From: Clostridium omnivorum
GTDB taxonomy: Bacteria > Bacillota > Clostridia > Clostridiales > Clostridiaceae
Length of the DNA: 64,000 nt
Assembly: GCF_026012015.1 (NCBI RefSeq)
Contig: NZ_BRXR01000001.1
Location: 4,551,501 to 4,615,500, forward strand
Reading direction: 5' to 3'
Shown here: positions 1 to 6,972 of the stretch, one piece after another
Layout: each line of letters begins with the position of its first letter
Numbering within the stretch: the stretch's first letter is position 1
The notes under the pieces: model-generated
The model's database searches: none
What the model saw: only the letters and a program-made list of their open reading frames with translations
What the model was told of the DNA's origin: nothing
Made by a program: the position numbers and the translations under genes

Positions 1-104
1 TATACTTTTTTGCTCATTGTATATGATTTGTTGGGATAGCTTGTACATATTTTTTTTGATTCATCAAGCATCCTAAAAATTTCTTCTGACAAGTTATTTT
101 CCAT
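1..104 (-). CDS. N-terminal fragment of an unidentified protein, cut by the window edge
   Basis: A leftward open frame starts with ATG at 104, preceded by a good GAGGAA ribosome site, and runs off the left edge after 34 codons. The visible part begins MENNLSEEIFRMLDES and is hydrophilic, with no signal peptide. I do not recognise the family from this fragment. Confidence 0.55.
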   Translation of the reverse strand, partial: MENNLSEEIFRMLDESKKICTSYPNKSYTMSKKV

Positions 105-264
105 TGGGTTCCTCTATTCTACTTACATTATCCTTACTAGTTATTAAAACGATTACTTTTTCATTTATTAATAGGAATAAATTCATAATTATCTTAATTA
201 TACCACCATGCTATAAATATTTCCAATAGTTCTCTCATATGCTATTAATCACAAAAAATAAACA

Positions 265-289
265 CCGTAAAATTCACTGAACTTTACGG
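265..289 (-). terminator. Hairpin terminator after the secreted protein gene
   Basis: Arms CCGTAAA and TTTACGG pair, and the leftward strand continues into a T-rich run (TGTTTATTTTTT). It lies just beyond the stop of the leftward gene ending at 351. Confidence 0.55.
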
Positions 290-350
290 CATATAGCAAA
301 TTGTATCTCTTTAATAATAATTTTCTAGGTTTCTTGTTTAAAGTGAAGCT

Positions 351-857
351 CTATTTACCAATAAAAATTGCTGAACCGTTATCTCCATTATATGCCGGAG
401 CTCCTTCAACTGTAACATAGCAAATAATTATCTTATATTGTTCTCCTTTAACGATGTTTTGATTGAAGGTTAAGACAAATACTTTTGATGAGTCTTCTTT
501 TGGACTTATCTTTACCAGCTTATCAGTAAGTGAATTATTTACATTTACTTTATCATTTTTACCAAGCGTAGCTATACCTTTTGGAGTAACATTCATAACA
601 TCTTGAATCCAATAATTTGTTGACTTTTCTCCTAATTTTTTATCAACATCCCTATCATAGCTTATTTGAATTTGATTAGGTGAAATCTGCTCAACCTTCA
701 CTAATTTTGGAATTGCAGACTCTTCCTTTTCTTCAATAGCACTCAAGGAAGTTGTAGAATTATTCTCTACAGGAATAGCAACTACATTATTTGCTGAAAA
801 CATTACTAGAACCATTGCACTAAATGCGATTAAAATACTTGTAATAAATCTTTTCAT
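351..857 (-). CDS. Secreted protein with an SbsA/Ig-like domain, function unknown
   Basis: 168 residues. The N-terminus has two basic residues followed by a hydrophobic stretch to about residue 27 ending in VVA, which is a typical signal peptide. The mature part contains the pattern VKVEQISPNQIQISYDRDVD and later KVFVLTFNQNIVKGEQYKI. This is typical of bacterial Ig-like (Big_5/SbsA-type) domains, in which a protein compares 'new' and 'old' conformational loops on the cell surface. No catalytic motif is seen. It stands alone, with a hairpin after it, and no neighbour hints at a role. The domain call is by pattern only. Confidence 0.6.
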   Translation of the reverse strand: MKRFITSILIAFSAMVLVMFSANNVVAIPVENNSTTSLSAIEEKEESAIPKLVKVEQISPNQIQISYDRDVDKKLGEKSTNYWIQDVMNVTPKGIATLGKNDKVNVNNSLTDKLVKISPKEDSSKVFVLTFNQNIVKGEQYKIIICYVTVEGAPAYNGDNGSAIFIGK

Positions 858-1071
858 AATTACCTCCTTATATGTTTAAGAATATTGTCCAAAAATACTT
901 TACCCCAAAAACATTGAATATATTAGTATAATTAATTATGTAATTTGTTCCACTTAAATATTTCATTTAACTTCTATAATTTTTTTCTTATAGTTTAGAA
1001 GTATATTTAAATATAAAAAAGCACCTCAGACAATGAACCTTTAATTGTGCCAGTTATGTGATGAAAAATAT

Positions 1072-1104
1072 GATAACCGTGGAATATTAATTTCCACGGT
1101 TATC
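1072..1104 (-). terminator. Terminator of the selenothioredoxin-ccdA operon
   Basis: A perfect 13-bp stem (GATAACCGTGGAA with TTCCACGGTTATC) lies just past the ccdA stop codon. The T-rich run on the leftward strand is modest. Confidence 0.6.
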
Positions 1105-1120
1105 GTTGTGATTCATAGGC

Positions 1121-1807
1121 TTAGAATCCAAGATATAATAGATAAAAGCCTGCTACAAATATTACTATTTCCAGAATAATTTTTAATATCTTACCTATAA
1201 ATATTGTTTTATTTGAATTACTTATTTCCTCAACTAAACCAATGGAGGTTCCTGCCATAAAAATAAGTATACAGTGACCTATTGAATATAGTATCAGCAT
1301 TAAAACACCTAAAAGAATATTACCCTTGCTTGCAACATAAGCAAGAATAGCTGCTAATATGGGAGTTGAACAAGGCGAACTTAGCACCCCTCCTAATATT
1401 CCTAGAAAAAAGGCACCAACTATTCCTTTTCTCCTGTTTGGAACCTTACAGCTATTATTTCCAAACTCAATTACGCCGATTAGTTGAAGACCTACTACAA
1501 GCATAATGATACCTAAAATAATATACCACCATCTGCCTGCTCCAGTAAATAATCTACCAAGTAGTGCTGAAGCAACTCCAAGTAATGTAAAGGTTATAAT
1601 TATTCCCAAACAAAATATGAAGGAATACCAATAAGCTAGTTTTTTGTCCTTTTTAGCATATCCTTCTACATATCCAACAATTAATGGAATAGTAGATAGA
1701 ACACAGGGACTAAAGGAAGACACTATTCCTGCTAAAAAAGCAGTTATTAATGCAAACCAAATATTATTGGAAAGAAAAACAGAAAAATTATGTATTAAGC
1801 TCTCCAT
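1121..1807 (-). CDS. ccdA: CcdA-type transmembrane thiol-disulfide carrier
   Basis: 228 residues with about six membrane helices. The two signature segments each carry a cysteine in a helix: FSPCVLSTIPLIVGY near residue 32 and LSSPCSTPILAAILAY near residue 143. Proteins of this family (CcdA, short DsbD) move electrons from cytoplasmic thioredoxin to thiol proteins outside the membrane. Its ATG overlaps the stop codon of the selenocysteine thioredoxin gene by one base (TAATG), so the two are translationally coupled. The likely role is keeping that exported selenothioredoxin reduced. The family call is secure; the partner is inferred from the coupling. Confidence 0.9.
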   Translation of the reverse strand: MESLIHNFSVFLSNNIWFALITAFLAGIVSSFSPCVLSTIPLIVGYVEGYAKKDKKLAYWYSFIFCLGIIITFTLLGVASALLGRLFTGAGRWWYIILGIIMLVVGLQLIGVIEFGNNSCKVPNRRKGIVGAFFLGILGGVLSSPCSTPILAAILAYVASKGNILLGVLMLILYSIGHCILIFMAGTSIGLVEEISNSNKTIFIGKILKIILEIVIFVAGFYLLYLGF

Positions 1808-2259
1808 TACTTTACTCCCATCTTGCTAAAAATATCTTCAATGCTCTTTTGTGACATAAAGCCCTCTACTCTTTTATATTCACTTCCATCGCCATTTAAA
1901 AATACTAAAGTAGGAACAACCTTTATGTTATATTTCACAGCTAAATTATAATTTTCATCGTTTTTATCAACTTGGAGAATTTTAACTATTGCTTTACCAT
2001 CATACTCTTTTTCAACTTGCTTCATTACAGACACCATCTGTATGCAGGTTGGTCAGGTTTCAGTACTAAACTCTAAAAGTGATGGCTTATTAGTAGTAGC
2101 TTCTTTTACATTAGCATCCTTAGATTTTACCTTTTCACTCTCTACCATAGCTTGTTCCTTTGGGATATCTTTTTTTAAATAAACATTTTTACCTAGATAT
2201 ATACCTACAACTGCTAGGCTCATCAGTAGAAGTATAATAATTTTAAACTGCTTTTTCAT
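1807..2259 (-). CDS. Membrane-anchored thioredoxin-like selenoprotein (UGA = selenocysteine)
   Basis: One continuous 150-codon frame when the TGA at 2055-2053 is read as selenocysteine. An N-terminal signal anchor (residues about 6-23) is followed by a charged linker, then ST-E-T-U-P-T-C, that is a U-x-x-C redox motif at residues 69-72 where thioredoxins have C-x-x-C. It is followed by the thioredoxin pattern with the cis-proline segment VVPTLVFLNGDG. A 6-bp hairpin with loop UGGUG starts 10 nt after the UGA, which fits a bacterial SECIS. The start ATG at 2259 is in frame with both halves. It is coupled to ccdA. A simple stop would remove the whole catalytic domain, so selenocysteine is strongly preferred. 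The expected role is reduction of disulfides or peroxides outside the membrane. Confidence 0.85.
2026..2052 (-). promoter_or_regulatory. SECIS-like hairpin of the thioredoxin selenoprotein
   Basis: On the mRNA the stem is UACAGA (2042-2037) with UCUGUA (2031-2026) and a 5-nt loop UGGUG (2036-2032). The stem extends outward with CA/UG and CU/AG pairs around a bulged A and one mismatch. The loop starts 17 nt after the UGA, inside the 16-37 nt window known for bacterial SECIS elements, and has G in its first positions as expected for SelB binding. Confidence 0.7.
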
Positions 2260-2350
2260 GCTTCTTTCCCTCTTTTACATTTTATTAGTTATAAAATAAA
2301 TAAATATTTTAAAAAGGGTACACAATATAAATAAGAAGGGTTATTTATAT

Positions 2351-2393
2351 ACCCCCCACAGGTTTATTATAGCATATGCAATTTTAAAATCAA
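2351..2393 (-). promoter_or_regulatory. Possible promoter and GC-run operator of the selenothioredoxin operon
   Basis: On the leftward strand TTGATT (2393-2388), a 16-base gap and TATAAT (2371-2366) form a sigma-A type promoter. The expected transcription start falls in a run of six G/C pairs: ATACCCCCC-ACA-GGTTTAT read on the plus strand (2349-2367). The imperfect ATACCC/GGtTAT symmetry resembles operators of CsoR/CstR copper or persulfide sensors. This resemblance is weak and no such regulator lies in the window. Confidence 0.35.
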
Positions 2394-2398
2394 TTATT

Positions 2399-2782
2399 CT
2401 ATAAAGAATTATTCAAAGAACTTTTATCCTTACCTTCACAACATTTTTTCTTGTGGCACCTCTTACATCCACACCATGTTTCAGCTTCATCACAGAGTTT
2501 AACATCTCCACCTTCTATTTTTAAAATATAACCATTTACTAATGATTTTGCAATTTTTAAGCGTGCTTCATTATAAATCCGCTGTACTGTTGTACGTGCT
2601 ACATCCATCTTTTCAGCACACTCCTCTTGAAGCATACCTTCAAAATCTATAAGTCTTATAGTTTCAAACTCATCTATTGACATAATTATTGTATTATTTT
2701 CAGTATCAGTAGAACTAACTGGTCCAAATGAAGTATTCTTTGGCAAGCTGCATACTCTTCTGCATTTTCTAGGTCTTGGCAT
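2399..2782 (-). CDS. DUF134 (UPF0251) DNA-binding protein
   Basis: 127 residues from the ATG at 2782, chosen because AAAGGAG sits 6 bases upstream; an in-frame start 7 codons earlier has no such site. It begins with the family signature MPRPRKCRRVC, then a sigma-70 region-4-like helix-turn-helix (MLQEECAEKMDVARTTVQRIY), then a cysteine-rich tail (WCGCKRCHKKKCC) that could bind metal or Fe-S. It is divergent from a NifX/NifB-like gene, a pairing common for this family, and shares with it an intergenic region with overlapping promoters. The likely job is a metal- or redox-responsive regulator of that pair. The family call is secure; the regulatory role is inferred. Confidence 0.85.
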   Translation of the reverse strand: MPRPRKCRRVCSLPKNTSFGPVSSTDTENNTIIMSIDEFETIRLIDFEGMLQEECAEKMDVARTTVQRIYNEARLKIAKSLVNGYILKIEGGDVKLCDEAETWCGCKRCHKKKCCEGKDKSSLNNSL

Positions 2783-2822
2783 TATTTTTCTCCTTTCAGT
2801 CAAAACACTGTGTAATCTATCT

Positions 2823-2873
2823 TGCCGATTCCCATCGGCAGATTACCCGTTAAAGCCCATTTAGGACTTTAAC
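2823..2873 (-). promoter_or_regulatory. Two-hairpin structured leader of the DUF134 gene
   Basis: In the 5' untranslated region the mRNA can form GTTAAAG/CTTTAAC (2873-2867 with 2855-2849) and then TGCCGA/TCGGCA (2840-2835 with 2828-2823), joined by GGGTAATC. Both stems are followed by neither a T-run nor a start codon, so they are not an obvious terminator. Function unknown. Confidence 0.45.
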
Positions 2874-2887
2874 CTCCAACTAATCAT

Positions 2888-2943
2888 TATTGACATATGT
2901 TCATTATAAGCTTATTATAATACATAAAGGACATATGTCAATA
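2888..2943. promoter_or_regulatory. Overlapping divergent sigma-A promoters inside a 13-bp inverted repeat
   Basis: The arms TATTGACATATGT (2888-2900) and ACATATGTCAATA (2931-2943) are a perfect inverted repeat. Each arm contains a TTGACA -35 box. Rightward: TTGACA 2890, 17 bases, TATTAT 2913. Leftward: TTGACA 2941-2936, 16 bases, TATAAT 2919-2914. The two -10 boxes overlap, so RNA polymerase could serve only one gene at a time, and a dimeric regulator could bind the arms. Confidence 0.65.
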
Positions 2944-2995
2944 ACACATATTATTGACAATGCTTGTTATTATAAAAGAAGGAAGGTATTTTTAT

Positions 2996-3361
2996 ATGAA
3001 AATCGCACTACCATCACGTGGAGATCAAATTGATAATCATTTTGGTCACTGCGAATATTTTACCGTTTTCACAATAGATACAGCTACTAAAGAAATAATT
3101 GATTCTCAAAGCGTATCATCACCAGAAGGCTGCGGCTGTAAATCTAATATTGCTTCAACTTTAGCTGATATGGGTGTTAAGGTTATGCTTGCAGGAAATA
3201 TGGGTGAAGGAGCTGTAAGAGTACTTAATAAATCAGGAATTGAAGTACTTCGCGGCTGCTCTGGAAATGTGAAGACTGCAGCATTAAAATGGCTTCAGGG
3301 CTCACTTAAAGATTCCGGTGATTCCTGCCATGCTCATGAACATGGATGCCACAACGAATAG
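2996..3361 (+). CDS. NifX/NifB-type dinitrogenase iron-molybdenum cofactor domain protein
   Basis: 121 residues. The start ATG at 2996 is set by GAAGGAAGG upstream; the open frame continues 14 codons further up without a ribosome site. The pattern MKIALPSRGDQIDNHFGHCEYF, then GCGCKSNIASTLADMGVKVML and AGNMGEGAVRVL, is that of small proteins (MTH1175-like) that share the fold of NifX/NafY and the NifB C-terminus and bind metal clusters. The tail is rich in His and Cys (CHAHEHGCHNE), which suggests metal binding. No nitrogenase genes are near, so the role is probably iron or molybdenum cluster handling rather than nitrogen fixation. Confidence 0.85.
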   Translation: MKIALPSRGDQIDNHFGHCEYFTVFTIDTATKEIIDSQSVSSPEGCGCKSNIASTLADMGVKVMLAGNMGEGAVRVLNKSGIEVLRGCSGNVKTAALKWLQGSLKDSGDSCHAHEHGCHNE

Positions 3362-3378
3362 ATATAATTATTAAAAAG

Positions 3379-3409
3379 CAACCTTGTAATTCAATTTATT
3401 ACAAGGTTG
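3379..3409. terminator. Bidirectional terminator between the NifX-like and ABC ATPase genes
   Basis: 12-bp perfect arms CAACCTTGTAAT and ATTACAAGGTTG, with T-rich flanks on both strands, between two converging genes. Confidence 0.8.
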
Positions 3410-3426
3410 TTTTAATATTGTTCTTC

Positions 3427-4518
3427 TTAGTTTTCCATAATAATTAATTTATCAGCTTTTAAGACAGCCCTCCAGGGAGCCGGCATTTTGCATAAGACTT
3501 CCCAGTCACTTAAGGATAATTCCATCTGTAAATTATAATCCCAATTTCCTAAGGGAGCAGTTTGAAGTTTTATGTATATTATTTTACTAAATGGATTATC
3601 CCCTATCTGTGCAGGCCAACACTTAAAAGTATTAATAGGCTCACCTTCATATTGGTCATAATTATGCTGCAGTTCTAGTATTTCTACATAATGTGCTCTT
3701 ATTCCAATATGTGTGATTTCTCTTTTTTGACAGTTGTTTATTTTTATTTTACAATGCCAGTCTAGAGCCTCTACCAATTCTGTACTAAGCATTTTAACTG
3801 GCGAGATATTTTTGCAGCCAGTTAGTTGAGCAGCTGCTACAGTGCTAGGAGATTTAAATATATTATTTTTATTACCTTCTTCAATTTTGCGCCCTTTATC
3901 AACTATTATAATGTTGTTACAGAGCTGAAATGCCTCCTCAAGGTTGTGAGTAACAAATAAGGTAGCACCAGTATAACTTGATAGAATCTCAGATATCTGT
4001 ATAATCATCTGTCTTCTAAGATGATTATCTAATGCAGAAAAAGGTTCGTCTAACAGCAATATCTCGGGTTCTACAGCAAGTGCTCTTGCTAGGGCTACCC
4101 TCTGCTGCTGCCCACCAGAAAGCTGATTTGGATACCTCTTTTCAAGACCGGCAAGCTGCATTATCTCTATTTTTTCTGATACTTTTCTATTCCTTATTGC
4201 TTTTTCAAGATGCTTAAGTGCATAGCTTATATTTTGCTCTACGGTCATATGAGGAAATAGTGCATAGTTTTGAAAAAGAAAGCCTACTTTTCGCTCTCTT
4301 ATAGGCATATCAATTCCTAATTCAGAATCAAAAAGCACTCTGTCATTAAGAACTATCTTACCACTGTCAGGTTTAATTAAACCAGCTATGCAATTAAGTG
4401 TCATGCTTTTCCCTGAGCCTGATGGACCAAGAAATCCTAGAATATTGCTGCTGTTATCGAAGTTCATTTTAAGTTGAAAGCCAGGCAGTTTTTTCTTTAT
4501 ATCTACAAAAAGTCTCAT
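3427..4518 (-). CDS. ModC-like molybdate/tungstate-type ABC transporter ATPase, without its partner genes
   Basis: 363 residues from the ATG at 4518, which has GGGAGGT eight bases upstream (the open frame extends 15 codons further). It has Walker A GPSGSGKS near residue 31, the signature LSGGQQQR, Walker B ILLLDEP and the switch histidine VTHN. The C-terminal ~130 residues resemble the ligand-binding extension of ModC/CysA-type ATPases. These ATPases power uptake of oxyanions together with a ModB membrane subunit and a ModA binding protein. Neither is next to it: the upstream gene is a 50-codon ORF, and the gene downstream converges. It may serve a transporter elsewhere. The ATPase call is secure; molybdate specificity is moderate. 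Confidence 0.8.
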   Translation of the reverse strand: MRLFVDIKKKLPGFQLKMNFDNSSNILGFLGPSGSGKSMTLNCIAGLIKPDSGKIVLNDRVLFDSELGIDMPIRERKVGFLFQNYALFPHMTVEQNISYALKHLEKAIRNRKVSEKIEIMQLAGLEKRYPNQLSGGQQQRVALARALAVEPEILLLDEPFSALDNHLRRQMIIQISEILSSYTGATLFVTHNLEEAFQLCNNIIIVDKGRKIEEGNKNNIFKSPSTVAAAQLTGCKNISPVKMLSTELVEALDWHCKIKINNCQKREITHIGIRAHYVEILELQHNYDQYEGEPINTFKCWPAQIGDNPFSKIIYIKLQTAPLGNWDYNLQMELSLSDWEVLCKMPAPWRAVLKADKLIIMEN

Positions 4519-4673
4519 CTTATTTGTACCTCCCTGCAGATACATTTTTAATAAGTGTAACATTCCTTTGTTTATTATAAACTAGTTGAACACCAATACA
4601 ATTTTACCATAAATATCCAGGTTTGCAAAAATAAAATTTTCTTTGTTTAATGGAATGTTGCTTCAATAAATAA

Positions 4674-4704
4674 AAAGCAGCTGATATGTATGACCAGCTG
4701 CTTT
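4674..4704 (-). terminator. Terminator after the 50-residue small ORF
   Basis: Arms AAAGCAGCTG and CAGCTGCTTT form a perfect 10-bp stem directly after the stop of the leftward small gene. Confidence 0.65.
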
Positions 4705-4707
4705 ATT

Positions 4708-4860
4708 TTAATATGTTTTTTGCTTTACTTTCTTAAGAACTTCTGAGAATGATGTATGTATATTATTATCTTTATCATTATTTGTATTATGTACATATCT
4801 ATTTTTATATTCTCTTTGCTCTTTATATTCGCTGTACTTACTTGTTTTGTTTACTCTCAT
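4708..4860 (-). CDS. Small hydrophilic protein of 50 residues, function unknown
   Basis: ATG at 4860 is preceded by GAGGAGTG at proper spacing, and the frame of 51 codons ends at a terminator hairpin. The product is highly charged and Tyr/Asn/Lys-rich (begins MRVNKTSKYSEYKEQREYK and ends FSEVLKKVKQKTY), with no membrane segment or signal. I do not recognise it. The ribosome site and terminator make it a likely real gene. Confidence 0.6.
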   Translation of the reverse strand: MRVNKTSKYSEYKEQREYKNRYVHNTNNDKDNNIHTSFSEVLKKVKQKTY

Positions 4861-5216
4861 TTTATCACTCCTCAATTATAAATACGCAAGCAAAGAATTT
4901 TTTGAGGTAGTAAAAAGCACTAATATTTCTATTAGTGCTTAATAAGAGGATAATGCGTAAATGACATTTCTATATATTCTATTTTATTGGGGGGATAATA
5001 TGTCATTAAGTTTGCTACCATATTAAGTATATATGTTATATGTAAACTAAGTGTTGAGTTTTTAAGAACAATTTGTTAATTTAACGTGCTAAAGAGCTTA
5101 AGAATTAAATCTATTACGCACTTTTAATAATAAATAGTTTTAACTTAATAGGAAACAATATTAATTAAGGTTTTTATACCTGTAATAACTAATTTATTGT
5201 TACGGAGGATTTTTAA
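4861..5216. other. Intergenic region before reverse rubrerythrin
   Basis: It contains a 10-bp hairpin (AAGCACTAAT with ATTAGTGCTT, 4915-4940) followed by five T on the leftward strand, a short palindrome AATGACAT/ATGTCATT near 4960-5005, and a nine-codon frame with a GGGGGG ribosome site at 4999 (MSLSLLPY). The hairpin implies a short leftward transcript, or it is simply an insulating structure. No clear -35/-10 pair was identified for the rubrerythrin gene. Confidence 0.4.
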
Positions 5217-5762
5217 ATGAAAAAATTTATTTGCACTGTATGTGGTTATGTTCATGAGGGAGCTACTCCACCAGAATATTGTCCCATTTGTAAAGCTGGT
5301 GCTGACAAGTTCAAAGAAATGACCGATGAGTTAAACTTCGCTGATGAGCATAGGATTGGCGTTGCCGATGGATGTAACGATGAGCTATTAGAAGGATTAA
5401 GAGCTAATTTCATGGGTGAATGTACTGAGGTTGGAATGTATCTCGCAATGTCTCGTCAGGCTGACCGTGAAGGTTATCCTGAAGTTGCAGAAGCTTACAA
5501 GAGAATAGCCTTAGAAGAAGCAGAGCATGCTTCAAAATTTGCTGAACTATTAGGTGAAGTTGTGGTTTGTGATACAAAGGCTAATTTATCTGCCAGAGTT
5601 GAAGCTGAATATGGTGCCTGTGAAGGTAAAAAGAAACTAGCAACAATTGCTAAGCAAAACAATCTAGATGCAATTCATGATACAGTTCATGAAATGTGCA
5701 AAGATGAAGCTAGACACGGTAGAGCCTTTAAAGGCCTACTTGATAGATATTTCAGCAAATAA
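5217..5762 (+). CDS. Reverse rubrerythrin (peroxide reductase)
   Basis: 181 residues. The rubredoxin-like iron site comes first (CTVCG at residues 6-10 and CPIC at 22-25) and the diiron four-helix domain follows, with [20 protein letters not shown] and [11 protein letters not shown] supplying Glu/His ligands. This is the domain order of the 'reverse' rubrerythrins of clostridia, opposite to classic rubrerythrin. These reduce hydrogen peroxide and oxygen to water with electrons from NADH via rubredoxin-type carriers in the cytoplasm. In Clostridium they are usually under the peroxide sensor PerR, but I could not find a clear PerR box. GGAGG lies upstream of the ATG. Confidence 0.93.
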   Translation: MKKFICTVCGYVHEGATPPEYCPICKAGADKFKEMTDELNFADEHRIGVADGCNDELLEGLRANFMGECTEVGMYLAMSRQADREGYPEVAEAYKRIALEEAEHASKFAELLGEVVVCDTKANLSARVEAEYGACEGKKKLATIAKQNNLDAIHDTVHEMCKDEARHGRAFKGLLDRYFSK

Positions 5763-5797
5763 ATATATTCTTAAATTATATAAAGGAGTGTGTTTTT

Positions 5798-6124
5798 GTG
5801 CAAAAAATTATTTGTAGTGTAACAAATTGTTCTCATAATAATACTGGAGTCTGCTATTCAAATAGAGTAGATATTGGTGGAGCCACTGCATCCACCGAAA
5901 GAGGAACTGTATGCGGTTCATTTCTAAATAAATATGAATACAGCAGTTTAACTAACAATACAAATTCTTCAGGACCATGCGATGCTCTTACCTGCAATGT
6001 TATAAGCTGTAAACATAATGAAAATAAGCTTTGTGATCTAGAGTCAATTGAAGTATCTGGAACTGAGGCTCATATATACACTGAAACAAAATGCTCTAGC
6101 TTTGATTCTAAACAAACATGGTAA
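5798..6124 (+). CDS. Protein with two DUF1540 cysteine-rich domains
   Basis: 108 residues starting at GTG 5798 behind AAAGGAGTG. It holds two copies of a ~45-residue cysteine-rich unit, each with the pattern C-x4-C-x8-C ... C: CSVTNCSHNNTGVC near the start and CNVISCKHNENKLC near residue 67. DUF1540 domains are small clostridial modules thought to bind a metal, often found in spore-associated or stress proteins. It starts 36 bases after reverse rubrerythrin with no terminator between, so the two are probably co-transcribed. That suggests, without proving, a role in peroxide defence or metal handling. Confidence 0.8.
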   Translation: MQKIICSVTNCSHNNTGVCYSNRVDIGGATASTERGTVCGSFLNKYEYSSLTNNTNSSGPCDALTCNVISCKHNENKLCDLESIEVSGTEAHIYTETKCSSFDSKQTW

Positions 6125-6167
6125 GTTTTATAAGCATTACTTTCTAATAGAGCCAAATAATAATAAT

Positions 6168-6195
6168 AATAAGGTAGCGGAAACGCTACCTTATT
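6168..6195. terminator. Bidirectional terminator between the DUF1540 and cupin genes
   Basis: Perfect 12-bp arms AATAAGGTAGCG and CGCTACCTTATT around a GAAA tetraloop, between converging genes. Confidence 0.9.
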
Positions 6196-6206
6196 ATTTA
6201 GAATAT

Positions 6207-6794
6207 TTAATCCCTTGAAGCACCATGGGCTATTTCTTTAGTCTCATGAACAGTGCCATGCGGATGTTGAGGTGGAGCATAAATAGAGTATAATTTAAGA
6301 GGTCTGTTACCAGTATTGATTACATTGTGCCAAGTACCAGCAGGTATAAATATAGCAAATCCATCTGAAACTCTTCTTCTAAGATTTAGATTGTTTTTAC
6401 TAGGTCCCATTTGAACAATTCCTTGACCTTCTTCAATACGTATAAATTGATCAATTGCAGGATGAACCTCTAGCCCTATGTCTCCTCCAACCTTGATACT
6501 CATCAATGTAAGCTGCAAATGCTTACCTGTCCATAAAGTAGTACGATAATTTCTGTTTCTCTTAGTAGCCTCGTCAATATTAATTACAAAGGGCTCTGGT
6601 CCATAATCCTTCAATTCAATTAGTCTGCTATCCTCTTCAGAAAAATCTAATGAATTATCATAGTCAAATTCCTCTTCGTTTGGAAAATACTGTTCATCAA
6701 ATTCTCTCATAAAGTTTGGATTATAATAGTAAGGACATGGGCATGCTCCATACGCACAATAGGAACATGGATAAGAATTATAATTATTGTACAT
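6207..6794 (-). CDS. Cupin protein with a Tyr/Cys-rich N-terminus, probably spore-associated
   Basis: 195 residues. The first ~28 residues are rich in Tyr, Asn, Pro and Cys (NSYPCSYCAYGACPCPYYY), a composition typical of spore coat proteins. Residues about 85-185 form a cupin barrel: GLEVHPAIDQFIRIEEGQG carries motif 1, with one His and a Glu, and FIPAGTWHNVINTG motif 2. Cupins of this type bind a metal and often act as isomerases or storage/coat proteins; the reaction is not predictable. A CATAATATA element upstream resembles the -10 of a mother-cell sporulation promoter, which fits a coat role. Stands alone. Confidence 0.8.
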   Translation of the reverse strand: MYNNYNSYPCSYCAYGACPCPYYYNPNFMREFDEQYFPNEEEFDYDNSLDFSEEDSRLIELKDYGPEPFVINIDEATKRNRNYRTTLWTGKHLQLTLMSIKVGGDIGLEVHPAIDQFIRIEEGQGIVQMGPSKNNLNLRRRVSDGFAIFIPAGTWHNVINTGNRPLKLYSIYAPPQHPHGTVHETKEIAHGASRD

Positions 6795-6826
6795 ATTGGT
6801 TTATTCCTTTCATAGTATTACCATAT

Positions 6827-6852
6827 TATATTATGCACTTTACTTAGTGAGT
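6827..6852 (-). promoter_or_regulatory. Possible sigma-E/K promoter of the cupin gene
   Basis: On the leftward strand CATAATATA (6835-6827) matches the CATAnnnTA -10 pattern of sigma-E/sigma-K, with an AC-containing -35 (CACA) 16 bases upstream. It is a short, degenerate match. Confidence 0.35.
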
Positions 6853-6972
6853 GTGCTTATTCATAAAGAACAATCAAATAGACTTATTGCAAACATTGGG
6901 TAATAATGGTATTATAAAATCACGTTTTCAAACTAATGATTAACTTTATTTATATGAAATGGGGGGATTATT

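Noticed and set aside
1807-2259. Two separate genes, a short lipoprotein-like ORF and a short thioredoxin
   Set aside because: The join is in frame, the TGA falls exactly at the first position of the redox motif, and a hairpin fits a SECIS. The second ORF's supposed ATG lies in the middle of the thioredoxin fold and has no ribosome site.
4925-5002. 24-codon leftward ORF ending in the hairpin before rubrerythrin
   Set aside because: No ribosome binding site and no recognisable sequence; the hairpin alone does not prove a gene.
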